Assembly: GCF_003688725.1 (NCBI RefSeq)
Contig: NZ_REFP01000011.1
Coordinates: forward strand, 62,001 to 126,000
Reading direction: 5' to 3'
DNA: 64,000 nucleotides
DNA from: Thermoactinomyces vulgaris
Lineage (GTDB): Bacteria > Bacillota > Bacilli > Thermoactinomycetales > Thermoactinomycetaceae
Of this stretch, positions 18,384-27,507 are shown in pieces. Position numbers and translations under genes: made by a program. The notes below the pieces were generated by a model. It searched no databases. It saw only the letters and a list, made by a program, of their open reading frames with translations, and was not told the origin of the DNA. How positions within the stretch are numbered: position 1 is the first letter of the stretch; each line of letters opens with the position of its first letter.

Positions 18384-19236
18384 AGATTTTCGCAATAAAG
18401 TAAAACCCAACTGGTGTCCCGGTTGCGGTGACTTTTCCGTGTTGGCCGCCATGCAGCGCGCTTTCGCCAATACCGGTTTGGAGCCGCATGAAGTAGCCGT
18501 TGTTTCAGGGATTGGTTGTTCCGGACGGATCTCCGGATATATTAATGCGTATGGATTTCACGGTGTCCATGGCCGAGCGCTGCCGATTGCACAAGGGTTG
18601 AAACTGGCTAACCGCGATTTAACGGTGGTTGCAGCCGGCGGGGATGGAGACGGATTTGCCATTGGGATGTCGCACACCATCCATGCCATTCGCCGGAATG
18701 TGGATATCACCTATATTGTCATGGATAACCAGGTATACGGATTAACCAAAGGCCAAACTTCTCCACGAAGCGAAAAAGGATTTAAAACCAAAAGCACGCC
18801 GCAAGGTGCCATTGAAGCACCCATTCATCCAATGGAAATGGCGCTGACAGCAGGAGCCGGTTTTGTGGCTCAATCAGTTTCCAGTGACCTGAAACAATTA
18901 ACCCGTGTGATCGAAGAAGGGATCAAGCATAAAGGATTTTCCTTTATCAATGTTTACAGCCCTTGTGTAACGTACAACAAAATCAACACGTATGACTTTT
19001 TCAAACAAAATCTGGTCAGCTTGGATGATGATCCGGATTATGATTCATCCGACCGACAAATGGCCATGCAAAAACTGATGGAACATCAAGGATTGGTCAC
19101 AGGAATCATCTACCAAAACAAAGAGCAACCCTCCTATGAATCCGTGATCAGAGGCTTTAAAGAAGAGCCGTTGGCAAAACAAGAGCTGAAAATTTCCGAA
19201 CAAGACTTCGAAGAATTGGTTGCCGAATTTGCATAA
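18370..19236 (+). CDS. korB: 2-oxoacid:ferredoxin oxidoreductase, beta subunit
   Basis: The thiamine-pyrophosphate subunit partner of KorA. It has the cysteine motifs NWCPGCGDF near residue 16 and GIGCSGR near 50, and a TPP-binding AAGGDGDGFAIG segment followed by MDNQVYGLTKGQTSP. The product is 288 aa. The ATG at 18370 follows AAGGAGC and lies inside the end of korA; the in-frame extension back to 18301 is not needed. A good terminator follows. Together these give a two-subunit, ferredoxin-reducing enzyme of the Kor/Por class. Confidence 0.93.
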   Translation: MATFKDFRNKVKPNWCPGCGDFSVLAAMQRAFANTGLEPHEVAVVSGIGCSGRISGYINAYGFHGVHGRALPIAQGLKLANRDLTVVAAGGDGDGFAIGMSHTIHAIRRNVDITYIVMDNQVYGLTKGQTSPRSEKGFKTKSTPQGAIEAPIHPMEMALTAGAGFVAQSVSSDLKQLTRVIEEGIKHKGFSFINVYSPCVTYNKINTYDFFKQNLVSLDDDPDYDSSDRQMAMQKLMEHQGLVTGIIYQNKEQPSYESVIRGFKEEPLAKQELKISEQDFEELVAEFA

Positions 19237-19240
19237 AGTA

Positions 19241-19278
19241 AAAAAGCTGTGCAGACTAATGTCTGTACAGCTTTTTTT
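19241..19278 (+). terminator. Terminator after korB
   Basis: The left arm (AAAAAGCTGTGCAGAC) pairs with GTCTGTACAGCTTTTT around a 4-base loop with one mismatch, followed by Ts. Confidence 0.9.
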
Positions 19279-19333
19279 GTGGAATGGACGGAGAGAGTTT
19301 GTTGTGATAATGGAATGCGAAGGAGGATGCCTG

Positions 19334-20730
<1,397 letters not shown>

Positions 20731-20732
20731 GG

Positions 20733-20772
20733 GTCAAGCCGGATTTCTCTTTATGAGGGAGATCCGGCTTGA
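20733..20772 (+). terminator. Hairpin after xpt with a weak U-tract
   Basis: A long GC-containing stem (TCAAGCCGGAT with ATCCGGCTTGA, extended by inner pairs) is followed by only TTGATTGG. Termination may be inefficient. Confidence 0.6.
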
Positions 20773-20795
20773 TTGATTGGTGTTTTGAAATAAAC

Positions 20796-20812
20796 AAGTT
20801 TGCAACACAAAC
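20796..20812. repeat. Copy 1 of a 17-bp GTTTG-N5-CAAAC element
   Basis: AAGTTTGCAACACAAAC contains a GTTTG/CAAAC palindrome. An identical 17-mer is at 44742-44758. Both copies lie in promoter-proximal non-coding DNA upstream of a plus-strand gene (miaB here). Confidence 0.6.
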
Positions 20813-20893
20813 AATTCGCTAAAATTCATTTTCCCCGGCTGGGAAATTCGCAACAACATGTTATAATGGGGGAGAATCATCCGAGGATCTTTA

Positions 20894-20922
20894 TTGAACA
20901 CATGTCACTCATCGTGTATAAT
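20894..20922 (+). promoter_or_regulatory. Sigma-A promoter for miaB-ricA
   Basis: TTGAAC at 20894-20899 and TATAAT at 20917-20922 have a 17-base spacer. A second TATAAT at 20862-20867 lacks a good -35. Confidence 0.65.
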
Positions 20923-21007
20923 GAGAAAATTGCAGTATTCGTGTTCAGCCTTCGAAATCATGGATTTATTCATTATAGAAGCAATCTCACCAGAAAGGGT
21001 GGATGAA

Positions 21008-22489
21008 ATGGAACGAAAAGAGAAAGATTACAGCCAATATTTTGTTGCACCCGATCTGAAAGCCGCCAAAAGGCGGGGGAAGTCGGGTGTGGAAGTGATA
21101 CAATTTGATCAGATTCCCGAAAATATGCGTGGTGTCGGCGCAGGAAAGAAATATTTGATTCAAACTTACGGATGCCAAATGAATGTTCATGACAGCGAAA
21201 CGATCGCCGGAATTCTGGAACAAATGGGCTATGAACGGACAGAACGGGAAGATCGAGCGGATATTATTTTGCTGAATACGTGTGCCATTCGCGAAAATGC
21301 AGAAGATAAAGTGTTTGGCGAATTGGGACGCCTCAAACACCTGAAGTTGGAAAACCCGGATTTAATCCTCGGGGTTTGCGGTTGCATGTCCCAGGAAGAA
21401 GTGGTCGTCAACCGGATCTTAAAAAGTTATCAGCATGTGGATTTAATCTTTGGCACACACAATATCCACCGTTTGCCGGTCTTGTTGCAAAACGCCTTAT
21501 TCAGCAAGGAAATGGTTGTGGAAGTATGGTCCAAAGAGGGCGATGTGGTTGAAAACATGCCCAAGAAGCGTGAAGACGGACTGCGTGCCTGGGTCAACAT
21601 TATGTACGGATGCGACAAATTCTGCACGTACTGTATTGTTCCTTATACACGGGGGAAAGAACGCAGCCGCCGTCCCGAAGACGTGTTAAATGAGATTCGC
21701 GAACTGGCGCGCAAAGGCTATCAGGAAGTGACTTTGCTCGGACAAAACGTGAATGCTTACGGAAAAGATTTCACCGATATCAATTACCGGTTTGGCGACT
21801 TGATGGATGATGTCCGTAAAATCGGCATTCCGCGTGTCCGGTTTACGACAAGCCACCCGCGCGATTTTGATGACCATCTGATCGAAGTTTTGGCCAAACG
21901 CGGAAATCTGGTCGAGCACATTCATCTGCCGGTTCAATCCGGAAGCTCGCAAATTTTGAAATTGATGGCGCGCAAATATACCCGGGAGTCTTACCTTGAA
22001 TTGGTCCGCAAAATTAAAGAAGCCATCCCGGATGTGGTGTTGACCACGGACATTATTGTGGGATTCCCCGGAGAAACCGAAGAACAATTTGAAGAAACGC
22101 TGTCCCTTGTCCGGGAAGTGGAGTTTGATTCGGCGTTTACGTTTATTTACTCACCGCGTGAGGGAACGCCGGCCGCCAAAATGAAAGATGACGTGCCAAT
22201 GGAAGTGAAAAAAGAACGACTGCAACGTTTGAACGATCTGCAAAACGAAATCAGCCGCCGGAAAAATGAAGCTCTCCGCGGCCAAGTGGTGGAAGTTTTG
22301 GTGGAAGGCACAAGCAAGAAAAATCCGGATGTGTTATCGGGACGGACCCGTACCAACAAGCTGGTGAATTTCACGGGACCGAAGCATCTGATCGGGAAAT
22401 TTGCCCATGTCCGGATCGATGAACCGCAAACCTGGACGTTAAAAGGAGTTTGGGTGGAAGAGGAACCTCTGACGAAAGTGGGAGGGTAA
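21008..22489 (+). CDS. miaB: tRNA-2-methylthio-N6-dimethylallyladenosine synthase
   Basis: MiaB is a radical-SAM methylthiotransferase that adds the 2-methylthio group to i6A37 of tRNA; miaA at 32814 makes its substrate. The N-terminal cluster cysteines are in [14 protein letters not shown] and GVCGCMS, the radical-SAM motif is CDKFCTYC, and a C-terminal TRAM domain covers about the last 65 residues. It is 493 aa, with a basic N-terminal extension like Bacillus YmcB. ATG at 21008 follows AAAGGGTGGATGAA; upstream in-frame starts would run through the promoter. ricA follows after one base. Confidence 0.97.
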   Translation: MERKEKDYSQYFVAPDLKAAKRRGKSGVEVIQFDQIPENMRGVGAGKKYLIQTYGCQMNVHDSETIAGILEQMGYERTEREDRADIILLNTCAIRENAEDKVFGELGRLKHLKLENPDLILGVCGCMSQEEVVVNRILKSYQHVDLIFGTHNIHRLPVLLQNALFSKEMVVEVWSKEGDVVENMPKKREDGLRAWVNIMYGCDKFCTYCIVPYTRGKERSRRPEDVLNEIRELARKGYQEVTLLGQNVNAYGKDFTDINYRFGDLMDDVRKIGIPRVRFTTSHPRDFDDHLIEVLAKRGNLVEHIHLPVQSGSSQILKLMARKYTRESYLELVRKIKEAIPDVVLTTDIIVGFPGETEEQFEETLSLVREVEFDSAFTFIYSPREGTPAAKMKDDVPMEVKKERLQRLNDLQNEISRRKNEALRGQVVEVLVEGTSKKNPDVLSGRTRTNKLVNFTGPKHLIGKFAHVRIDEPQTWTLKGVWVEEEPLTKVGG

Positions 22490-22490
22490 A

Positions 22491-22913
22491 ATGTACACTT
22501 CGTTTGAAAACCATCCCGTGTTGGTGCAAGCCCGGCAATTTGCGGACTTGATTTTAAAAAGCGAAGAAATCCAACGGTTTCGTGCCGCGGAAGAGCAGGT
22601 GAAAAAAAGCAAGACCGTCCAAAATTATATTGACACCATCAAGCGAAAGCAAAAAGAATTGGTCCATGCCAAGCATTATCAGAAAACCAAATATGCCCGC
22701 ATCTTGGAAAAAGAACTGGAACAGTTGAATCAGGAACTGGAGAACCTCCCCATCATCCGGGAGTATCAGCAGACGCAAGTGGGTGTGAATGATCTTTTGC
22801 AAACCATCCAGCAAGTGATTGGCACCACTGTTTCCAAAAAAGTTTCCGTTGAAACCGGTGGTGAAATCCGGCAGGGATGTGGAAGTGGCGGGCCTTGTGG
22901 TTGTTCGCGGTAA
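22491..22913 (+). CDS. ricA: RicA/YmcA, YlbF-YmcA family
   Basis: RicA (YmcA) forms the Y-complex with RicF (YlbF) and RicT (YaaT), which carries Fe-S clusters, tunes RNase Y-dependent mRNA maturation and favours phosphorelay signalling to Spo0A. The 140-aa helical protein fits the YlbF/YmcA family. Its C-terminus is rich in cysteine (CGSGGPCGC), consistent with cluster binding. It follows miaB as in Bacillus and is transcribed with it. RNase Y is also encoded in this window. Confidence 0.93.
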   Translation: MYTSFENHPVLVQARQFADLILKSEEIQRFRAAEEQVKKSKTVQNYIDTIKRKQKELVHAKHYQKTKYARILEKELEQLNQELENLPIIREYQQTQVGVNDLLQTIQQVIGTTVSKKVSVETGGEIRQGCGSGGPCGCSR

Positions 22914-22922
22914 AAAAATTTT

Positions 22923-22952
22923 CCCCCGGGATGATTTCCCGGGGGTTTTTTT
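22923..22952 (+). terminator. Terminator after ricA
   Basis: A 9-bp GC-rich perfect stem (CCCCCGGGA with TCCCGGGGG) and 5-base loop are followed by seven Ts. Confidence 0.95.
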
Positions 22953-22954
22953 GC

Positions 22955-22981
22955 ACCCTAGACAGTTGCCCTGCATACACT
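22955..22981 (+). promoter_or_regulatory. Mother-cell (SigE/SigK) promoter of cotE
   Basis: CATACACT at 22974-22981 fits the SigE -10 (CATAYAHT) and nearly fits SigK (CATANNNTA). An AC pair at 22955-22956, 17 bases upstream, fits the short SigK -35. Bacillus cotE is transcribed by both factors. Confidence 0.55.
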
Positions 22982-23012
22982 TGTTATTGAATGATGCTTG
23001 GAGGAGGGAAGT

Positions 23013-23609
23013 ATGGTGTCATATCCAGATAGAGCCATGGAATACCGACAAATTATTACCAAGGCTGTATGCGGAAAAGGACGCAGATTTTTACAGTCCA
23101 CGCACACAGTGAAGCCGCCGGAAAATATCCATACGATCTTGGGGGCATGGGTGATTAATCATCAGTACGAATGCACAAAAGTAGGAGAAGCCGTGGAAGT
23201 CAGCGGCAAGTACGATGTGAATATCTGGTATTCCACCAAAGGGAACACCAAAACCGATGTGATTAAAGAAACCGTTTATTACACCGAGCAAGTCCCGCTT
23301 AGCTATTATGACCGCAACACCCGTGACTCCACCGTTACCGTCAGTGCCACGGTGACGCAGGCTCCCAACTGTGTGGAAGCTTCCATCGCTTCACACACGG
23401 ACGGAATCGCAGATGGCATTGTCGTCCGGGTTGAAAAAGAATTTGCGGTTGAAATGGTTGGGCAAACGAAGATTTGCGTACCGGTCTATCCGTTAGAATA
23501 TGCAGAAACTGATGAAAAAGATTTGGCGGGAAGCTATGAAGAACATGTGGATGAAGATTCTTTTGATGAACTGGATCCGGATCTGATCATTGATGACCTG
23601 GAAGATTGA
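23013..23609 (+). CDS. cotE: Outer spore coat morphogenetic protein CotE
   Basis: CotE organises the outer coat around the forespore. The sequence matches the family along its length: YRQIITKAVCGKG near the N-terminus, ILGAWVINHQYE, VEVSGKYDVNIWYS, and a very acidic C-terminal tail. It is 198 aa. The ATG at 23013 follows GGAGGAGGG, and the in-frame ATG 15 bases upstream would overlap that site. It is flanked by terminators, so it is expressed alone from a sporulation-type promoter. Confidence 0.97.
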   Translation: MVSYPDRAMEYRQIITKAVCGKGRRFLQSTHTVKPPENIHTILGAWVINHQYECTKVGEAVEVSGKYDVNIWYSTKGNTKTDVIKETVYYTEQVPLSYYDRNTRDSTVTVSATVTQAPNCVEASIASHTDGIADGIVVRVEKEFAVEMVGQTKICVPVYPLEYAETDEKDLAGSYEEHVDEDSFDELDPDLIIDDLED

Positions 23610-23629
23610 TTAACGGATATTCCTCGGGA

Positions 23630-23662
23630 ACTGCTGGCACCCAGTCAGCAGTTTATTTTTTG
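23630..23662 (+). terminator. Terminator after cotE
   Basis: An 8-bp stem (23630-23637 with 23647-23654) is followed by TATTTTTT. Confidence 0.82.
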
Positions 23663-23687
23663 TTTTTGGATCCGAAACAACATTTAA

Positions 23688-23714
23688 CCAATTGAGAAGC
23701 CGAGACATAACATA
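23688..23714 (+). promoter_or_regulatory. Possible SigK promoter of the amidoligase-like gene
   Basis: AC at 23688-23689, 16 bases, then CATAACATA at 23706-23714 matches the SigK pattern (AC-N16-CATANNNTA). No sigma-A promoter is evident in the gap. Confidence 0.45.
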
Positions 23715-23764
23715 GATCATAATGCTCTTGACGGAAAGTGGGATGCACAGAAAGGGGAAAGGTT

Positions 23765-25156
23765 ATGGGAGCCGTCACCCTTCCATATATGGATTTTAAC
23801 AATCAGCAATCAATCAAAAATCTTTTGATTGAACAACAAGGAAGACTCGCCTCAACCATTCATCTGGAAAAGAGCGGATCGGTGGCCGTGTCTGAGCCGG
23901 TTTTGATTTTAAATGATGAAAGACATGTCCAAAGGACAAAAAATCCTTCGGCTTGCCACCGGATCTTAAGGATGCACGGGGTTCCCGTGCATTCCCATCA
24001 TCATCTGGTCTTGCGGGAGTACATGGTCGCTGTTTTCCAAACCAATGTGTTGGCGGTTTATTGTTCCCGTCAACAGGGGGCTTGGCTGGCGGAGCAAAAG
24101 AGGAATTGGAAAAACAGTTTCCGGCGGGTCTCTTTGCAGGATCCGTCGAGGGAAGTGCGGAAAATCAAAGAATGGGCCGTCCGGGCTTTGTATGCGTTGG
24201 GATTGGATTACGGACTGGTGCGACTGGCCGTGGGGCCCAACCGGAAATATTTTGTCCGGCAGGTGGTATGTGATCCCAAGTTAAACAAAGAAATGAAACA
24301 AAGCTTCGTGAAAGCCGTACAGCAATATGTGAAAGAGTGTGTAAATCTTCCGGCCATTCCTTGGAACCAGGTGGTGCTGGGAGCCGATCCGGAGTTTATC
24401 ATGGAAGGAAGGTCCGGGGGATTGCTGATGGCATCCCGATATTTCCCGGTGAAAGGGAGGGTCGGGTGCGATGCGATCTGGATGAACCAAAACCGTTCCT
24501 TAAAGCCGCTTGTGGAGATCCGGCCGGAGCCGACTCCGGATCCGCGCGCACTGGCCATCAACATCTTTAAAGGGTTGTTGTACGCAGCCAAAAAAACAGG
24601 GCGCGCCCCGGCAAAATGGCTGGCCGGCGCATTGCCGCACCATGCTTTCCCGTTGGGAGGGCATATCCACTTCAGCGGTGTTCAACCAAACTTTAAATTG
24701 TTGCGGGCTTTGGACAACTATTTGGCGTTATTTTTGGCAATCGTGGAAGATCCGCAGGGGATCGGGCGCCGTCCCAAGTACGGGTTTTTGGGGGATTTCC
24801 GATATCAGGACCACGGCGGGTTTGAATACCGGACGTTACCCAGTTGGCTGATTTCCCCCACCCTGACCAAAGGGGTCTTTGTCGTGGCCAAGTTGATTGC
24901 CATCCACTACCGGTATTTCAATTATTATCCGCTGGACGAGGAAGACGTCCAAGAAGCGTATTATCAGGGGGATAAAGAGGTGTTGGCCAAGTGGTTGCCC
25001 GTGTTGTGGAGCGAATTGAAGAAGTGCCCTTATTATGGGCGGCACAAGGAATATCTGGATAAATTCTACAAATACCTGACTTCGGGATCGACTTGGAATG
25101 AATCGCAAGATATTCGAAAAGTGTGGAAACTGCCGCCTTACCAGAAGAAAAAATAA
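23765..25156 (+). CDS. Putative COOH-NH2 ligase (amidoligase) domain protein
   Basis: The C-terminal part (about residues 200-400) matches the phage phiEco32-like COOH-NH2 ligase group, related to the glutamine synthetase/gamma-glutamylcysteine ligase fold. It has LGADPEF, EIRPEPTPDPR, GGHIHFSG and FEYRTLPSWL, the acidic and His residues expected to bind metal and ATP. The N-terminal 200 residues are unassigned. The product is 463 aa; ATG at 23765 follows GAAAGGGGAAAGG. It lies between cotE and mutS. A SigK-like promoter suggests mother-cell expression, so a role in modifying a spore peptide or protein is possible but unproven. The substrate is unknown. Confidence 0.7.
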   Translation: MGAVTLPYMDFNNQQSIKNLLIEQQGRLASTIHLEKSGSVAVSEPVLILNDERHVQRTKNPSACHRILRMHGVPVHSHHHLVLREYMVAVFQTNVLAVYCSRQQGAWLAEQKRNWKNSFRRVSLQDPSREVRKIKEWAVRALYALGLDYGLVRLAVGPNRKYFVRQVVCDPKLNKEMKQSFVKAVQQYVKECVNLPAIPWNQVVLGADPEFIMEGRSGGLLMASRYFPVKGRVGCDAIWMNQNRSLKPLVEIRPEPTPDPRALAINIFKGLLYAAKKTGRAPAKWLAGALPHHAFPLGGHIHFSGVQPNFKLLRALDNYLALFLAIVEDPQGIGRRPKYGFLGDFRYQDHGGFEYRTLPSWLISPTLTKGVFVVAKLIAIHYRYFNYYPLDEEDVQEAYYQGDKEVLAKWLPVLWSELKKCPYYGRHKEYLDKFYKYLTSGSTWNESQDIRKVWKLPPYQKKK

Positions 25157-25230
25157 TGGAAAAGTGGGACGGTGCCTCGATTCATGTTAAAATATTGCAG
25201 TGAAAAATATTGTAACGGAGGCAGAGAACT

Positions 25231-25332
25231 TTGGCAAAATATACTCCGATGATTCAGCAATACTTGTCGATCAAGGCACAATATCCGGATGCCTTCTTAT
25301 TTTTTCGTTTAGGTGATTTTTACGAGATGTTT
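25231..25332 (+). CDS. mutS: mutS exon 1 (residues 1-34)
   Basis: The mismatch recognition protein MutS starts here with TTG, 8 bases after ACGGAGG. The first 34 residues end in GDFYEMF, part of the mismatch-contacting N-terminal domain with the conserved Phe-x-Glu element (FYE). The frame then meets a group II intron and a stop three codons later. Exon 2 resumes at 27508 in the same phase and reads FEDAEKA, as in uninterrupted MutS. The joined coding sequence gives 875 aa, near the Bacillus length of about 860. Without splicing only a useless 36-codon peptide would be made. Confidence 0.95.
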
Positions 25333-25900
25333 GTGCGCCCATAAGGACTTATAGGGAATCTGCCCTTGGCAAGGCAGTGGGTGAGGGACGCGGAAAACAC
25401 CCATCATCGACCAACTGATCCGGAGGGGAAACCCGAAGGGGAGTGTAGCATGTTGGTAAAGTCACGAGTCACGAAGCTGCCATCGTGCGACTGAGTGGCG
25501 AGATGAAAGGTTGTGAATGAGGATGAAAGCTGGATTGCTTGAATGACAGCCCGAGCCGGTTGATCGTAGCCCATGGCGGAAGGCAGCTGTATACGCCATG
25601 CAGCCGTGATGATTCGCAGAAAGACATGGCGGTCATCGGTGCGTCCTGCGGCTGGGCAGCCTCTGTCAGAGGAAAAGGGCGAACGTCACATCCGACATCA
25701 CAACGTGCCTGTCTCTATAAGTCTAAATGGGGATCACCTGAGTCGGAATGCCTGCCTGTCGGGCTATGGCCGCAAGGGCCTGAATATCCGATATGGTGAC
25801 GGAGCCCCCGTAGTAGTCTGAGCCGGGGAAAGCCCGGCACACGGCGAAGGGGGGCAGCTTGCTCGGGTTCCATACGACAAAGGAAGAAGCGTGAGGCTTT

Positions 25901-27403
25901 ATGAGAAATCCTGAGTACGTATTGAACAGTCTGGCCGCGAAGTCCGGCGATTCAACCTATTTATTCCAAAGGATTTACCGAAATTTGTATAACCCGCGGT
26001 TTTATCAAAAGGCATATCAGGAACTGATCCGCCGGTTCCCTCAGGTAAGACACCGGAAACTCCTTCCCGGACAGCTGGAATCCCTGATGAAGGAATTGAA
26101 AAACGAAACCTATCAGCCGGCACCCTTTCCCGGCGCCGGGGAGACGGAACCGCTTCGGGATTGCTTGGTGGCATGGATTGTCCGCATGCTTCTCGAGGCG
26201 ATCTATGAGGGTTCTTTTTCGGACTTGTCCCATGGTTATCGTTCTCACCGAAGCTGCCATACCGCTTTGTTGCAAGTAAAGAAAAATTTTTCCGGTGTCA
26301 AATGGTTGCTGCACGGAAGCCTGCATTCTTTTTTCCCTTCCATTTCTTTTGAAGTGCTGCGTTCCCTTCTGAGAAAAAGGATTGAGGATGAAAAATTCAT
26401 CCGGCTCATCAACAAGTTTTTGCGGGCAGGATGGTTAGAGGATTGGCAATTCCACCGCACCTGCAGCGGGGCTCCCGTGGGCGGATGGATCAGCCCGGTT
26501 TTGGCCAATATTTATTTCCATGCGTTGGACCGGCATGTGGAAACGCTGATCCATGAGTTTTCCAAAGGAAAGAAGCGCAGGAGGAATCCGGCTTACGAGA
26601 AGCTTCTTGCCCGTATCAAACAGGTGGAACAAAGAAAAAGGGATGCAGAAAGCGAAGCGGAAAAAGAGAATTTGAACCGGCTGCAACAACAATGGACGGA
26701 ACGGTTGAAACAAATCCCCCGGGAAGATCCGTGGGATCCGGCTTATAAACGGCTCGTGTATACGCGTTATGCCGGGGAGATCTTATTGGGGGTGATCGGT
26801 TCCAAGAAGGAATCCTCAGCCATCGGGGATGAGGTTGTCCGGTTTATAAAACAGGAATTGAATCTTCCTTTTTCCCGCGAAGCACTTATTTTAAAACATG
26901 CCAAAAAACATACGCGTTTTCTCGGATACGACATCACCGTCAAAGAACAGTGCAAACTGCTTTTTCCAAAAGATGTCCGGATCAAAAGACTGCATCAATT
27001 CGGGGCGGTGAAAGAACAAAACGGCAAGCTGAAGCCGGTACATAAGAAGGAACTGGTTCCTCTTCCCGATGCGGAGATTCTGCGCGTTTATAACCGGGAG
27101 ATCCGGCGCATGTACCATTATTACCAATTGGCGGAGAATGTCGGCACTTTGTCACGGTATGCCTATTTGCTGAGATACAGCATGTATAAAACATTGGCCA
27201 TGAAATACAAGTGTTCCGTGCATCAACTCTTGAAGAAGTATATGCATGCGGGGACCTTTCAGGTGCCGGTTGAAACCGGAGACGGGGAAAAAGCGGTTGC
27301 CACATTCCATGACGAAGGGTTTAAGCGCAAGGAAGACCCCGTCTTACATAGCGACGTCGACCGGGTGGATGGATCCGGACCGCCGGACCAAGGCCGGATT
27401 TGA
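25901..27403 (+). CDS. Group II intron maturase with degenerate reverse-transcriptase motifs
   Basis: This 500-aa intron-encoded protein has reverse-transcriptase blocks (HGYRSHRSCHTAL, GAPVGGWISPVLANIY) and a well-preserved domain X maturase region (from YNREIRRMYHYYQLAENV to YSMYKTLAMKY, about residues 388-440). The catalytic box YADD reads YAGE at about residues 289-292, and motif A, normally with Asp before the FFD(N)I segment, reads HGSLHSFFPSI. All three metal-binding aspartates are therefore gone, and Gln of the PQG box is Val. No C-terminal HNH motif follows domain X. The open frame is otherwise intact, implying selection for splicing help only. ATG at 25901 has a weak AAGGAAG site 15 bases upstream. 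The stop is 9 bases before domain V. Confidence 0.92.
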   Translation: MRNPEYVLNSLAAKSGDSTYLFQRIYRNLYNPRFYQKAYQELIRRFPQVRHRKLLPGQLESLMKELKNETYQPAPFPGAGETEPLRDCLVAWIVRMLLEAIYEGSFSDLSHGYRSHRSCHTALLQVKKNFSGVKWLLHGSLHSFFPSISFEVLRSLLRKRIEDEKFIRLINKFLRAGWLEDWQFHRTCSGAPVGGWISPVLANIYFHALDRHVETLIHEFSKGKKRRRNPAYEKLLARIKQVEQRKRDAESEAEKENLNRLQQQWTERLKQIPREDPWDPAYKRLVYTRYAGEILLGVIGSKKESSAIGDEVVRFIKQELNLPFSREALILKHAKKHTRFLGYDITVKEQCKLLFPKDVRIKRLHQFGAVKEQNGKLKPVHKKELVPLPDAEILRVYNREIRRMYHYYQLAENVGTLSRYAYLLRYSMYKTLAMKYKCSVHQLLKKYMHAGTFQVPVETGDGEKAVATFHDEGFKRKEDPVLHSDVDRVDGSGPPDQGRI

Positions 27404-27412
27404 GCAAGCGGA

Positions 27413-27446
27413 GAGCCGTATACGCCGAGAGGTGTACGTACGGTTC
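27413..27446 (+). ncRNA. Group II intron domain V
   Basis: The 34-nt sequence from GAGCCGTA to TACGGTTC folds into an 8-bp lower stem, a 2-base bulge, a 5-bp upper stem and a GAGA tetraloop. It includes the AGC catalytic triad near its 5' end. This is the ribozyme core and looks intact. Confidence 0.92.
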
Positions 27447-27507
27447 GGAGAGGGGTTCAGAGAAACCTGCCGTCAGAAGGCGGCAAGGCGCTTTGTTCCT
27501 ACTCTAC

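Larger units (their letters stand above)
25333..27507 (+). mobile_element. Group II intron in mutS, 2175 nt
   Basis: The 5' end is GTGCG, the group II consensus, and the 3' end is ...CTAC, ending in AY as expected. Domain V is at 27413-27446, and a domain III-like GTAGTAGTCTGAG lies near 25810. The maturase frame is in domain IV. The intron lies exactly between codons 34 and 35 of mutS. A possible EBS1 at 25681-25687 (GAACGTC) can pair with the last 7 exon bases (GATGTTT) with two G-U pairs. The adenosine at 27501 is a candidate branch point. Its protein lacks reverse-transcriptase catalytic residues and an HNH domain, so it is probably immobile yet must splice for MutS to be made. Confidence 0.93.

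Noticed and set aside
25333-27507. mutS as a frameshifted pseudogene with an unrelated insertion
   Set aside because: Exon ends join in phase to the expected MutS sequence, and the insert has GTGCG, domain V and an AC 3' end, so it is a spliceable intron.
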